The notes beneath the pieces are model-generated. The model ran no database searches and was not told the DNA's origin. It saw nothing but the letters and a program-made list of their open reading frames with translations. A DNA stretch of 64,000 bases from Thalassotalea sp. ND16A (GTDB lineage Bacteria > Pseudomonadota > Gammaproteobacteria > Enterobacterales > Alteromonadaceae), in assembly GCF_000764205.1 (NCBI RefSeq), contig NZ_JQDZ01000085.1, positions 55,503-119,502 of the forward strand, written 5' to 3'. A program made the translations under genes and the position numbers. Positions within the stretch are counted from its first letter, which is position 1; each line of letters begins with the position of its first letter. Of the stretch, positions 36,184-45,139 are shown piece after piece.

Positions 36184-38985
36184 TTATTCTAAACCTACCG
36201 TCCAACCCGCAGTCCAATCGTTAGTCGCGCTTACCGCACCAATGTGGCTGGCATTATCGAAGAAGTTGGTATCGGCAAAAACTTTTGCTGTCGTCGTATC
36301 TATGGTGTAAATTCCATCTAATACATCTACTTGCGCATCTGCGGTTGAGTTGTTGGTTAATGCCAGAACCCAGGCAGCTAAGTCAAAACTGGTTTCCATT
36401 GAATCCGCTGTATTTTTGAAATTCTCGCCACAGGCAAATACCGAATGAGTGATAGTGCTATCACCGGTAATCGCCTGATCGACCGTAACACCAGCTTCCA
36501 TCTCAAAACATTCGCCCATGCCGGAAGAACCCGTTACCACAAAGTTATGCAATTGCGCGCGAGTACCTTCACGCAGGTAAATACCTTCAGAGTCTTTATC
36601 GGCACTGTCAAAGTCGTTGCCGATGATGGTCATATTGGCAATCGTAGGGTTAGATTGTGGATCTTTCGCCGGTGAATTGCCGTCGTTATCCGCTTCAATC
36701 GCCCGGTTCGCTTCACCATTATTGGCACCATGTTTGACCAATACATACTGCATGTTGCCACGGAAACCATTATCCCAGTCGACCGAGTCATCTTTGTTGC
36801 CGGTTAATACCACATATTTAGCATTGACCGCACCACCGAAGAACTCGACACCATCGTCGGCATTATCATGCACCTGAATGTATTCCACTTTGGTTTTTGA
36901 ACCAATGCCAGCGAAAGTGATGCCGTTTAATTCGTTATCCGGGGCAATTTCATAACCGGCGTGCTTAACCACAACATAACGCAAGGTACCTGAGTGATCT
37001 TCCCAGTCTGTGCCGCCAAACACGCCACCTTCTTCAACACCTTCAACTTGCAGTGCACAATCACTGCCATCGGTCGGACACTTGTTTGATGGTGCGTTAC
37101 CTAACAGCACGATCCCACCCCATTGGCCAGATGCCGTGTCGCTTCCTGTGACATCTTGATTTGAGGTAAAGGTGATGGGGGCGATAGCACTGCCGTTTGC
37201 TTCAATGGTTGAACCTCGGCTTACCACCAGGTAATCACTACCGCTACGGCCAAAGATAGTCGTACCCGCTTCAATGGTGAGTGCCGCGCTATCGCTGTTA
37301 TCGCCACCAACAAAAACCGCACCGCTTAAGGCGTACATGTTGTTACTGGTTAACGTTAAATCAGCGCTAATACGACCCGAAATTTCACAGGTAGTGGTTA
37401 CCCCATCTACCGGGGTGATCGATGTGGTGCCCGATGGACAACCTTGAACTTCGGCACGGGCGGTTACTTCGCCGCCACCAAAACCAAATGCCCAGCCATC
37501 GCGCCAATCATTAGTGCCGTCGAACGCACCAATGTGTGCTGTTGAATCAAAGAAAGCATCGAGTGTATTCGAGGCATCTTGACCCGCCCCTAATAATACC
37601 GATTGCGCATCAGGTACGCCCGAATCGCTGACTAAAATAGAACTAGAAATTGAGTTAGAACTCTCGGCAGTAAACCAGGCTGGTAAATCAAACTCACCGG
37701 CATTTTTAAAGTTTTCATCGTTCGTACAAGCCATCACCATGTTTTGCATTACAATTTTACCGTCTTCGGCATTTGACACTGTGCTGCCGGCTTCAAACTC
37801 TAGACACTCCCCCATTTCAGCAGGCCCGGTGATCACCGTATTGACTATGGTCGCGGCGGTGCCTTCGCGCAGGTAAATACCTTCTGAATCTTTATCGGCG
37901 GTATCAAAGTTATTACCAATGATAGTCAGGTTTGAAATGGTTGGATTAGATTGCGGCTCTTTTTCAGGCGTTGTACCGTCGTTATCGGCTTCGATCGCCC
38001 GGTTTGCTTCACCAGCATTTTGAGCATGTTTAACAAACACGTGTTGCAGTTTGCCTTTATAGCCGTTATCCCAATCGATGGAATCATCTTTGTTACCGGT
38101 AAGCACTAAATGTTTCACATTTACCGCGCCACCAAAGAACTCAACACCGTCATCGGCATTGGCATGAACTTGAATGTAATCAACGATTGTGCCTGAGCCA
38201 ACACCGCCAAAAGTAATGCCGTTTAATTCGTTATCCGGGGCAATTTCATAACCGGCGTATTTCACCACGACGTATTTTAAGATGCCTGAATTGTCTTGCC
38301 AGTCAGTGCCACCAAATACGCCGCCTTCCTCTACCCCTTCAACCTGTAGAGCACAATCACTGCCATCGCTAGGACACTTATTTGAAGGTGCGTTTCCTAA
38401 AATAACTAAACCACCCCATTGACCTGCAGCAGTGTCTTCGCCATTCACATCTTGTAAAGAGGTGAAGATGATCGGCTGACTTTCCGTTCCTTCGGCAATA
38501 ATTTGGGCATCGCGGTGCACTAACACATAATCGCTACCCGACTGACCAAAAAGTACCGTGCCCGGCTCAATCGTTAATGCAACTTTTGCGGCTTGTGATT
38601 TATTGGCTAAACTCGCTCCAGAGCCAACTTGCAAAGAACCACTGATGGCGTAAAACACTGGCACGCCATTATTGTCTGCTACCAGAGTCGTATCTTCACT
38701 GATGCTGCCATCGAGTATTTGCACCTGTACATCAAAACCCATTTGTATCGATATCGTTGTTGATAATGCAGTATTCGCTTTGCCTGGTAATACCACATCG
38801 CCTGGTGTTGTTGGGGTGGTTGGCGCTGGGTTGTTAATGATTGAATCCCCCACTGAATTATCAACGTTTGATTCTAGATTAATGTCGCCGTCACAACCGG
38901 CTAACAATAAGCCGGCGGCTATTGCACTCACTTTAAAAAGTTGTTTTATGTTTTGCTTTGTTTTTATTGTCTTAGAGATTTGCAT
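36184..38985 (-). CDS. Large lipoprotein with duplicated beta-helix-like domain
   Basis: 933 residues. Lipoprotein signal with lipobox LLLAGC, then a Thr/Pro-rich linker. Two long halves (about 60-490 and 515-933) are clear duplicates: both contain SGSDYxVVxR, GQWGGxVxLGNAPSNKCP, DGSDCALQVEGVEEGGVFGG, GYEIAPDNELNGITF, DDGVEFFGGAVN, NKDDSxDWDNG, NRAIEADNDG and EGIYLREGT. The short turns and Asn/Asp/Gly richness suggest right-handed beta-helices, possibly calcium-binding. Homologues are often partnered with TonB-dependent receptors in marine bacteria; enzymatic function is unknown. An array of Pho-box half-sites lies 72-155 bp upstream, so induction by phosphate starvation is likely. Confidence 0.8.
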   Translation of the reverse strand: MQISKTIKTKQNIKQLFKVSAIAAGLLLAGCDGDINLESNVDNSVGDSIINNPAPTTPTTPGDVVLPGKANTALSTTISIQMGFDVQVQILDGSISEDTTLVADNNGVPVFYAISGSLQVGSGASLANKSQAAKVALTIEPGTVLFGQSGSDYVLVHRDAQIIAEGTESQPIIFTSLQDVNGEDTAAGQWGGLVILGNAPSNKCPSDGSDCALQVEGVEEGGVFGGTDWQDNSGILKYVVVKYAGYEIAPDNELNGITFGGVGSGTIVDYIQVHANADDGVEFFGGAVNVKHLVLTGNKDDSIDWDNGYKGKLQHVFVKHAQNAGEANRAIEADNDGTTPEKEPQSNPTISNLTIIGNNFDTADKDSEGIYLREGTAATIVNTVITGPAEMGECLEFEAGSTVSNAEDGKIVMQNMVMACTNDENFKNAGEFDLPAWFTAESSNSISSSILVSDSGVPDAQSVLLGAGQDASNTLDAFFDSTAHIGAFDGTNDWRDGWAFGFGGGEVTARAEVQGCPSGTTSITPVDGVTTTCEISGRISADLTLTSNNMYALSGAVFVGGDNSDSAALTIEAGTTIFGRSGSDYLVVSRGSTIEANGSAIAPITFTSNQDVTGSDTASGQWGGIVLLGNAPSNKCPTDGSDCALQVEGVEEGGVFGGTDWEDHSGTLRYVVVKHAGYEIAPDNELNGITFAGIGSKTKVEYIQVHDNADDGVEFFGGAVNAKYVVLTGNKDDSVDWDNGFRGNMQYVLVKHGANNGEANRAIEADNDGNSPAKDPQSNPTIANMTIIGNDFDSADKDSEGIYLREGTRAQLHNFVVTGSSGMGECFEMEAGVTVDQAITGDSTITHSVFACGENFKNTADSMETSFDLAAWVLALTNNSTADAQVDVLDGIYTIDTTTAKVFADTNFFDNASHIGAVSATNDWTAGWTVGLE

Positions 38986-39040
38986 TAGTTTACTGCTCCG
39001 CAGAAATTAAATATGTGTTAATAAATTAATAATCGGGGCT

Positions 39041-39074
39041 AGTTTACGGCGCTTAAATGACAGTTTTGTTACAC
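39041..39074 (-). promoter_or_regulatory. Pho box and -10 of the duplicated lipoprotein gene
   Basis: On the minus strand GTGTAAC-AAAA-CTGTCAT (39074-39057) is a nearly ideal PhoB site of two 7-bp half-sites spaced by 4. Exactly 10 bp later comes TAAACT (39046-39041), the position expected for a -10 in PhoB-activated promoters. The same geometry occurs before phoB, the porin and the pstS-like gene. Confidence 0.85.
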
Positions 39075-39100
39075 AAATGTTGTAGTTTTATGTATAGATA

Positions 39101-39140
39101 TTTACCAGTTTGTTACGCAAATATTACAGCAATGTTACAC
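39101..39140 (-). promoter_or_regulatory. Upstream array of four Pho-box half-sites
   Basis: Minus strand: GTGTAAC-ATTG-CTGTAAT-ATTT-GCGTAAC-AAAC-TGGTAAA, four 7-mers with an exact 11-bp period (39140-39101). With the site at 39057-39074 this makes six half-sites before one gene, which suggests strong cooperative PhoB binding. Confidence 0.75.
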
Positions 39141-39168
39141 CGGGGGTAGGTAGTTTAAGGGCGCTGGC

Positions 39169-39540
39169 CTAGTCGTCGGCCCATTCATGGGCATCGATAG
39201 CATTGCGAGCTTCTGCGAGGGTACAGTTGGCAAGGTTAACCAATTCATTCACCGTGATCTCAGGGTTTCGTTGCACCAGGTTTTGTAATTCCTGTTGGGT
39301 AAAGCTACCACGATGCTGTTCTAACACCTTGATTAACCACTGCCAGGTTTCTTCTTCAGAATCTCGCACCAATTCAATAATGGTGGTCATTTGCTCACGG
39401 CTCGCGGTTAGGCGCCAATTGCGAGAGCGACCAATGCGAGTTAATTCACAGCCCGATGTTCGCACCAATGCCTTTAGCTCAAACGCGCGCATTGCGCGGC
39501 GTAAAAACGAAGGTAATAAAATGTGGCAGACTGCAGACAA
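39169..39540 (-). CDS. Small protein of the RRF-like family (putative)
   Basis: About 124 residues if begun at the TTG at 39540; a longer reading from a TTG at 39588 is possible and no ATG fits. The N-terminal half (ILLPSFLRRAMRAFELKALVRTSGCELTRIGRSRNWRLTA) resembles small Vibrio/Shewanella proteins annotated as ribosome recycling factor family, as I recall them; the C-terminal half (NPEITVNELVNLANCTLAEARNAIDAHEW) looks like a small helical DNA- or protein-binding domain. Function unknown. It lies upstream of the Pho-box array and is not clearly in an operon. Confidence 0.5.
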   Translation of the reverse strand: MSAVCHILLPSFLRRAMRAFELKALVRTSGCELTRIGRSRNWRLTASREQMTTIIELVRDSEEETWQWLIKVLEQHRGSFTQQELQNLVQRNPEITVNELVNLANCTLAEARNAIDAHEWADD

Positions 39541-39656
39541 GTGATTATTCTCAACGGTTAAATAACAGCAAAAAGGTGAGTATATCAAGCATTTTTGATT
39601 TACTCACCCCCTTCAGTTATTAAATAGAATGAATACCAGCCCTGGTTATTTTCGTC

Positions 39657-39687
39657 CTAAAAAAAATGCGACCTTAGGTCGCATTTT
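39657..39687 (-). terminator. Terminator of the trhP-ferredoxin operon
   Basis: Stem AAAATGCGACC (39663-39673), loop TTA, complement 39677-39687; on the minus strand it ends in a run of eight T. It lies 15 bp after the ferredoxin stop. Confidence 0.9.
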
Positions 39688-39701
39688 CTATCGTTCTTCA
39701 G

Positions 39702-39956
39702 CTACTCAGGTATGCCATGCATTTCAAAACACTTCACCAGTAAATCTTCTTCCGACTCGACATGCTCAGGATCACTCTTTATGCAGTCAATCGGGCAAGC
39801 AATCACACATTGTGCTTTTTCGTAATGGCCAACACACTCGGTGCATTTATGCGGATCGATTTCATAAATCTCTGCGCCAAGGGTTATCGCCTCGTTCGGA
39901 CATTCAGGATCGCACATATCGCAATTGATGCAGCTATCTAAAATTTTTAATGCCAT
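39702..39956 (-). CDS. YfhL-like 4Fe-4S ferredoxin
   Basis: 84 residues. Two cluster motifs: CINCDMCDPECPNEAI and CTECVGHYEKAQCVIACPIDC, the second with the eight-residue insert typical of the YfhL/Alv ferredoxin group, plus an acidic C-terminal tail. Low-potential electron carrier in the cytoplasm. It lies 32 bp after trhP in the same direction, which suggests that it supplies electrons to the tRNA hydroxylation reaction or keeps the TrhP iron-sulfur centre active; this is inference from position. Confidence 0.93.
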   Translation of the reverse strand: MALKILDSCINCDMCDPECPNEAITLGAEIYEIDPHKCTECVGHYEKAQCVIACPIDCIKSDPEHVESEEDLLVKCFEMHGIPE

Positions 39957-39988
39957 GCCTTATCCTTGCCTTACTCTACTCACCGAGC

Positions 39989-41431
39989 TTAGACTTTTGC
40001 CGGGCTTTGATTTTGGGCAAACGGGTGACGGGTATTTTCGCCAGCATTTAAGTAGCGCATGATAATGCCGTATTCCAAATCATAGTCTGTATCGAGTTTG
40101 ATTTGGACAAAATGGCCTGAGCCTTTGGCATCGCTGACTTCTTCACCTTTGCGATTTTGCATATACTCAAGCACAAAACTGACATTGCCCTGTGGCGTCA
40201 TCAATTCGATGGAATCGCCGGTTAAGAACTTATTTTTCACCTCAATTTCAATCAAACCATCTTCGGTTCGGCCGAGTACTTCCCCGACAAATTGTTGGCT
40301 GTCAGATTTGGAATAGCCATATTCATAATTTTGTAATTGATCATGACGGTGACGAGCGAGGAAGCCTTCGGTATAACCGCGACTGGCAAGGTGTTCGAGA
40401 TTATCTTTTAACCCTTCGTTAAAGCTTTTGCCGGCGACCGCGTCATTCATTGCCTGCTTATATATTTGCGCGGTACGGGCACAGTAATAGAAGGATTTCG
40501 TTCGACCTTCAATTTTCAACGAATGTACACCCATTTTCACTAAACGTTCTACGTGTTCAATGGCGCGTAAATCTTTTGAATTCATGATGTAGGTACCGTG
40601 CTCATCTTCAAACGCCGGCATGTATTCCCCTGGGCGCCCCTGTTCTTGTAATAAGAACACTTCATCGGTAGGTTTTTGCTCCGCACTGGTAACATTAGCA
40701 GCATGCTCTGGCAGCCAAACTTCAGGCGCTTCGCTGCCAACAATTGCTTGCTGCTGTTCTGCTATCGGGGTTTGAGGCGCCACGGCAATAATATCGCCAT
40801 GCTCATTTTCTTTGGCATCGTGGGCGTTATACGACCAGCGACATGAGTTAGTACAGGTGCCCTGGTTCGGATCACGTTTGTTGATATAGCCCGACAGTAA
40901 ACAGCGGCCCGAGTAAGCCATACACAAGGCGCCATGGACGAACACTTCAATTTCCATTTCCGGCACCCGCAGACGAATTTCTTCAATTTCATCGAGCGAT
41001 AACTCACGTGACAAAATCACTCGTTCAACCCCTTGTTGATGCCAGAATTTCACCGTTGCCCAATTTACCGCATTGGCTTGTACTGACAAGTGGATTGGCA
41101 TATCGGGATAGGCTTCACGGATCATCATGATAAGACCCGGATCACTCATGATCAGCGCATCCGGCTGCATCGCAATCACCGGTTCAATATCTTTTAAATA
41201 GGTCTTAAGTTTTGAGTTATGGGGGGCAATATTACTGACCACATACAGTTTTTTGCCTAAGGCGTGCGCTTCATTGATACCAATTTCCAGGTTGGCTAAA
41301 TTAAATTCGTTGTTTCGTACGCGCAGGCTATAACGAGGTTGGCCAGCGTAAACGGCATCAGCCCCGTAGGCGAATGCATAACGCATGTTCTTAAGGCTAC
41401 CAGCTGGGGATAATAATTCTGGGGTAAACAT
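39989..41431 (-). CDS. trhP: tRNA 5-hydroxyuridine hydroxylation protein TrhP (U32 family, YegQ)
   Basis: 480 residues from the ATG at 41431 (MFTPELLSPAG). The U32 core is very like E. coli YegQ: YAFAYGADAVYAGQPRYSLRVRNNEF, LSVQANAVNWATVKFWHQQGVERVILSREL, EVFVHGALCMAYSGRCLLSGYINKRDPNQGTCTNSCRW. The conserved cysteines there should carry an iron-sulfur cluster. TrhP hydroxylates U34 of certain tRNAs, a step towards cmo5U/mo5U. An insert at about 220-270 (PQTPIAEQQQAIVGSEAPEVW) is longer than in E. coli. Probably co-transcribed with the ferredoxin. Confidence 0.92.
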   Translation of the reverse strand: MFTPELLSPAGSLKNMRYAFAYGADAVYAGQPRYSLRVRNNEFNLANLEIGINEAHALGKKLYVVSNIAPHNSKLKTYLKDIEPVIAMQPDALIMSDPGLIMMIREAYPDMPIHLSVQANAVNWATVKFWHQQGVERVILSRELSLDEIEEIRLRVPEMEIEVFVHGALCMAYSGRCLLSGYINKRDPNQGTCTNSCRWSYNAHDAKENEHGDIIAVAPQTPIAEQQQAIVGSEAPEVWLPEHAANVTSAEQKPTDEVFLLQEQGRPGEYMPAFEDEHGTYIMNSKDLRAIEHVERLVKMGVHSLKIEGRTKSFYYCARTAQIYKQAMNDAVAGKSFNEGLKDNLEHLASRGYTEGFLARHRHDQLQNYEYGYSKSDSQQFVGEVLGRTEDGLIEIEVKNKFLTGDSIELMTPQGNVSFVLEYMQNRKGEEVSDAKGSGHFVQIKLDTDYDLEYGIIMRYLNAGENTRHPFAQNQSPAKV

Positions 41432-41600
41432 AAATGATACCAACCCTATTAATAGTAAGGATATTAAAAAGAGCGGTATTTTAAAGGGCTATGGCGCAAG
41501 GTTCAATACACATACAGCGAACAACTGTAATTAATTGTCATCCCCTTGCGTTATATCAATATAATCTGAGCATTATGTTGATGTTAGGAAAGTAGAATTT

Positions 41601-42518
41601 CTAGTTTTCCAGATATGAATTCGTCGCTAATTCAAATTGCGCTAACATATCCTCAATAAAGCGGTTCACTTCGCCGGTCATCAAGGTAAAGTCGGCATCA
41701 ATTTTTACCATCATGTCATCGCTTGGAATGTCTTCGTTTTGCTCATATAAACTGTCATGAAACTTCACCCGCTTTACACTTAAATCATCGCACAACATGC
41801 AAGATAGGGTTTGATCCCAGTCGAAGGCAATTTTAACCACTTGTTTTTCGCCTAAATGGGCGAGAATCTCATCCGATAACAAGTCCTGGTTTTTACATTT
41901 TAATACCGCGGCATCGTCGCCCATGGCTTTCAGTTCCCCTTCAAAACCTATGGTGAAACGCTCTGGCAGTGTTTGCTCTAACAACCAGCTGGTCATGGTG
42001 ATTTCCGCGCCAGCATCGGGTACAAAACTGGTGACCGGCAATGAGCCTAAACATTTACGTAACAATGCTAAGAAATCTTCGGCTTTCGCGCGGGAACTGG
42101 TATTAATGACGATGATATTTTTTTCTGGGCAAACATAGCCTTGAGTATCGCTGATGCGGGAAAACGCACGCGGCAGTAATTCAAAGGTGATATCTTCTTT
42201 AAACTGTTCTTTTTCTTTTTTCGTCGCTTTGCGGCTGTGTTCGTGTTGCAGTTGCTCGACCTTTTCATCGAGTCTTTCTTTAACCACCGATGCCGGTAGC
42301 ATTTTTTCTTCTTTACGGGCGTTCAATAAAAAACAGCCATTGGTGTGATGCAATAAACGCTCACCATGTTTGCCTAAGGCATTGGACCAACCAAAACGGG
42401 ATAATTCCGTTGCGCCACAACGAGCAAATACATGCTCATGCAACGCCTTTTCTAAGTCTTCTTCGCTATGGGTAAACGGTTTAGTGAAGGCGAAAATGTA
42501 TAAATTTTTAAACCACAT
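41601..42518 (-). CDS. rdgC: Recombination-associated protein RdgC
   Basis: 305 residues, standard length. The N-terminal MWFKNLYIFAFTKPF, WSNALGKHGERLLH, EEKMLPASVVKERLDEKV and GYVCPEKNIIVINTSSRAKAEDFL segments identify RdgC. It forms a ring-shaped dimer that binds double-stranded DNA and limits RecA activity. Monocistronic, divergent from the small membrane protein at 42590. Confidence 0.96.
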   Translation of the reverse strand: MWFKNLYIFAFTKPFTHSEEDLEKALHEHVFARCGATELSRFGWSNALGKHGERLLHHTNGCFLLNARKEEKMLPASVVKERLDEKVEQLQHEHSRKATKKEKEQFKEDITFELLPRAFSRISDTQGYVCPEKNIIVINTSSRAKAEDFLALLRKCLGSLPVTSFVPDAGAEITMTSWLLEQTLPERFTIGFEGELKAMGDDAAVLKCKNQDLLSDEILAHLGEKQVVKIAFDWDQTLSCMLCDDLSVKRVKFHDSLYEQNEDIPSDDMMVKIDADFTLMTGEVNRFIEDMLAQFELATNSYLEN

Positions 42519-42589
42519 GGTGAAATTCCTTGCCCAACATATTAAAGTGGGGTCTTAATAATCTGATAATAATTTTTTCTAGGACAAGC

Positions 42590-42919
42590 ATGATAACCAA
42601 ACTATTACTGTTAAGTATATCTATTTTTTTAGTTTCGAGATTGATGGACGGGATACGCTTGAAGGGCTTTTTTACGGCAGTGGTTGTTGCCGTGGTGTAC
42701 TCGGTTGCCGACTTATTTTTGTGGTGGTTGATGGTATTCTTCACTATGCCGTTAATTATATTAACTTTTGGTTTATTTGTGTTTGTACTCAACGCCATTT
42801 TGTTGTGGCTCACCGATCAAATCGTTGACGATTTTGAGATCAAAGATCTGCAAACCACCTTCATCGCCTCATTAATTATTTCGGCGATAAATTTAGTGTT
42901 AACCGTGATTTTTTATTAG
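42590..42919 (+). CDS. YvlD/phage holin 4 family membrane protein
   Basis: 109 residues from the ATG at 42590 after AGGAC. Four hydrophobic helices make up nearly the whole protein (MITKLLLLSISIFLVSRL, FFTAVVVAVVYSVADLFLWWL, MPLIILTFGLFVFVLNAILLWLTDQIV, TFIASLIISAINLVLTVIFY). The PLIILTFGLFxxxxNAxxLW pattern is that of the YvlD group (PF04020), misnamed phage holin; no lysis genes are near. Function in the inner membrane unknown. Convergent with phoR, 8 bp apart. Confidence 0.8.
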   Translation: MITKLLLLSISIFLVSRLMDGIRLKGFFTAVVVAVVYSVADLFLWWLMVFFTMPLIILTFGLFVFVLNAILLWLTDQIVDDFEIKDLQTTFIASLIISAINLVLTVIFY

Positions 42920-42927
42920 TTTGCTTG

Positions 42928-44229
42928 CTAACGAATCTGATAGCTTTCATCGACCGGGAATTTAATGCTGAAGCTGCTGCCCTGGCCAAATTCACTTTCA
43001 ATGATTAACTGGCCTTTATGATGATTAGCGACATGCTTAACGATAGATAAGCCTAAACCCGTACCGCCGGTGTCACGCGAACGTGATTTATCCACCCGGT
43101 AAAAGCGTTCACTTAAGCGCCCTAAATCATCGGGCATGATGCCACAGCCATTGTCTGTAACTTTGAACAGGCAATAACCCTCTTGTTTCTTCCAGCAAAT
43201 ATTAATCTTGCCACTTTTGGCGGTGTAATTCATCGCATTGACAATTAAGTTAGAACAGGCACTTTTCAGCTCAGATTCAACCCCTAAAATACCCAACCGC
43301 GGATCGATTTCAAAACTGATCTGGTGCTGCTTGGTTTTATTGAGCCAGCTAATATCTTCAATTACCTGTTCGATGAGTTTTGGCATTTGCACTTGCATGC
43401 GAATGTCATCATCTTGATGCACTTCAACTTTCGATAACACCAACAGTTGTTGCACTAGCCGGTCCATGCGGGTCACTTGTTGCTCGATGGTATCAAACGA
43501 TTTGCTCCAATGCGCCGGTAAGCTATCATCATCCTGGATTATTTCGACGTAGCCACGCATCACAGTTAACGGCGTTTTCAATTCATGCGAGACATTGGCA
43601 ACAAAATCTCGGCGCATTTTTTCGAGTAAGATCAGCTGGCTGACATCGCGAGCTAATAATAAATATTGCTGATCGCCGTAGGTCATAAAACGAAACTCTA
43701 TTTGTTTGGCCGAATCTCTTGGCGAAGTAATGGAACACGGCTCGCTGAAATCGCCGGATTTTAAGTATTTTGTCAATTGTGGTGAACGTACCAGGTTGGT
43801 AATTACTTGTCCGGCATCAAGCGGCCAACGTATGCCTAATAGTCGGTTGGCTTTTTTGTTTGACCAACGAATAGAATAGTCTAAACCTAACACTATGGCC
43901 GCATCAGGCAGCGCTTCGGCACCATCGCGAAATTGTCGAATGCGAAAGTTTAACTCTTTTTGCTTATTACGATAATTTCTGATGCGTCGATAAATGCCAT
44001 CGTAAACATGGCCCCAAATGCCATTGGATTCAGGAGGATGCAACAAGTTTTTTTGCCAAAGCCAGTCAATTAAACGGGTTAAGTGCCGATAATTCCATGC
44101 CAATGACACTATCACCGCCGCCAGTATAAATAAACCAAGGTTGCTGAACCAGTAACCTAGCAAGGCAATTACCGCGAAGACAAAGCATTGTTGTAACAGA
44201 AATTGCTGCAAAGAAAAGCGAAATATCAT
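42928..44229 (-). CDS. phoR: Phosphate regulon sensor kinase PhoR
   Basis: 433 residues (E. coli 431). Two N-terminal membrane helices with almost no periplasmic loop (about 12-55), a PAS domain (FRDGAEALPDAAIVLGLDYSIRWSNKKANRLLGIRWP), HisKA with VANVSHELKTPLTVMRGY and HATPase_c with NLIVNAMNYT, DNGCGI and GGTGLGLSIVKHV. It phosphorylates PhoB under phosphate limitation, normally reading the Pst transporter through PhoU. Lies 106 bp after phoB, with a short R4 repeat relic between them. Confidence 0.96.
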   Translation of the reverse strand: MIFRFSLQQFLLQQCFVFAVIALLGYWFSNLGLFILAAVIVSLAWNYRHLTRLIDWLWQKNLLHPPESNGIWGHVYDGIYRRIRNYRNKQKELNFRIRQFRDGAEALPDAAIVLGLDYSIRWSNKKANRLLGIRWPLDAGQVITNLVRSPQLTKYLKSGDFSEPCSITSPRDSAKQIEFRFMTYGDQQYLLLARDVSQLILLEKMRRDFVANVSHELKTPLTVMRGYVEIIQDDDSLPAHWSKSFDTIEQQVTRMDRLVQQLLVLSKVEVHQDDDIRMQVQMPKLIEQVIEDISWLNKTKQHQISFEIDPRLGILGVESELKSACSNLIVNAMNYTAKSGKINICWKKQEGYCLFKVTDNGCGIMPDDLGRLSERFYRVDKSRSRDTGGTGLGLSIVKHVANHHKGQLIIESEFGQGSSFSIKFPVDESYQIR

Positions 44230-44273
44230 ATAAGGTTATAACTCAGTATTGATCATTCAAGCTGTGGTGAATC

Positions 44274-44326
44274 ATACCAATTTGATTAATCATTAACAAA
44301 GAGCAGATATTTAATCAACGCGGTAT
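44274..44326. repeat. Short R4 repeat between phoB and phoR
   Basis: 53 bp from ATACCAATTTGATTAAT to ATTTAATCAACGCGGTAT: both termini of the R4 family brought together, with the middle missing. It lies in the transcribed gap of phoBR and can fold on itself. Confidence 0.75.
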
Positions 44327-44335
44327 AACAGTTAT

Positions 44336-45031
44336 TTATAAGCCAACGTTAGAAGAGAAGCGATAACCAGCACCACGTACGGTTTGTATGAACTCTTCAT
44401 GACCTTTACCGGAAATAGACTTGCGTAAGCGCCTTATATGGACATCCACGGTTCTATCTTCAACATAAACATTGGTACCCCAAACATTATCTAATAATTG
44501 TTCTCGAGAATATACTCTTTCTGGATGGGTCATAAAAAAATGTAGCATTTTGAATTCAGTAGGCCCAAGTTCAACCGGCTGTTCGTCAATGTTTACCCGA
44601 TGAGAAACCGGGTCAAGAGCCATGCCTTTGAAATTGATCACCTCTTCTAAGGCGGTAGGTGCGACACGGCGAATAACCGCTTTGATGCGGGCAATTAACT
44701 CTTTTGGTGAAAAGGGTTTGGTCACATAATCATCAACCCCCACTTCAAAGCCTTTTACTTTATCATCCTCATCGGAGCGAGCGGTGAGCATGATGATAGG
44801 AATTTTAGCGGTATAATCGTTTTGCTTAATTTCTTTGGCTATTTGAATTCCACTGCCTCCGGGTAGCATCCAGTCTAATAATACCAGATCAGGCAAAGGA
44901 TCGTTTAGCAACAACTTTGCTTGCTCATAATCTTCAGCTGCAAGTGCGTTAAATCCATTTTGTTCCAATACGAAAGTGATCATTTCTCTGATTGGCTTTT
45001 CGTCTTCTACCACGAGTATTTGTCTGTTCAT
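44336..45031 (-). CDS. phoB: Phosphate regulon response regulator PhoB
   Basis: 231 residues (E. coli 229). The receiver has [12 protein letters not shown], the phospho-Asp in [15 protein letters not shown] and [17 protein letters not shown]. The winged helix has [47 protein letters not shown] and RGAGYRFS. It activates Pho-box promoters. A Pho box with the usual spacing to a -10 lies at 45137-45170, about 110 bp upstream, so it is probably autoregulated. Confidence 0.97.
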   Translation of the reverse strand: MNRQILVVEDEKPIREMITFVLEQNGFNALAAEDYEQAKLLLNDPLPDLVLLDWMLPGGSGIQIAKEIKQNDYTAKIPIIMLTARSDEDDKVKGFEVGVDDYVTKPFSPKELIARIKAVIRRVAPTALEEVINFKGMALDPVSHRVNIDEQPVELGPTEFKMLHFFMTHPERVYSREQLLDNVWGTNVYVEDRTVDVHIRRLRKSISGKGHEEFIQTVRGAGYRFSSNVGL

Positions 45032-45054
45032 ATTTGTTCCATTGATTACACATT

Positions 45055-45139
45055 ATACCAATTTGATTAATTAAGTGTTCTACTTTTTTATGCGGTAAAA
45101 CGGATAAATACAAGGCATAAAATTTAGTAAGTAGTTATT
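45055..45139. repeat. R4 repeat (copy A) in the phoB leader
   Basis: Begins ATACCAATTTGATTAA and runs through GTAAAACGGATAAATACAAG to TTTAGTAAGTAGTTATT, matching the first half of copy D at 55204. It ends where the presumed phoB -10 begins (45142-45137), so the repeat would make up most of the phoB 5' untranslated leader. Confidence 0.8.

Noticed and set aside
42590..42919. Phage holin as a sign of a prophage
   Set aside because: The YvlD group is only named holin-like; no phage genes, integrase or lysis module are near.
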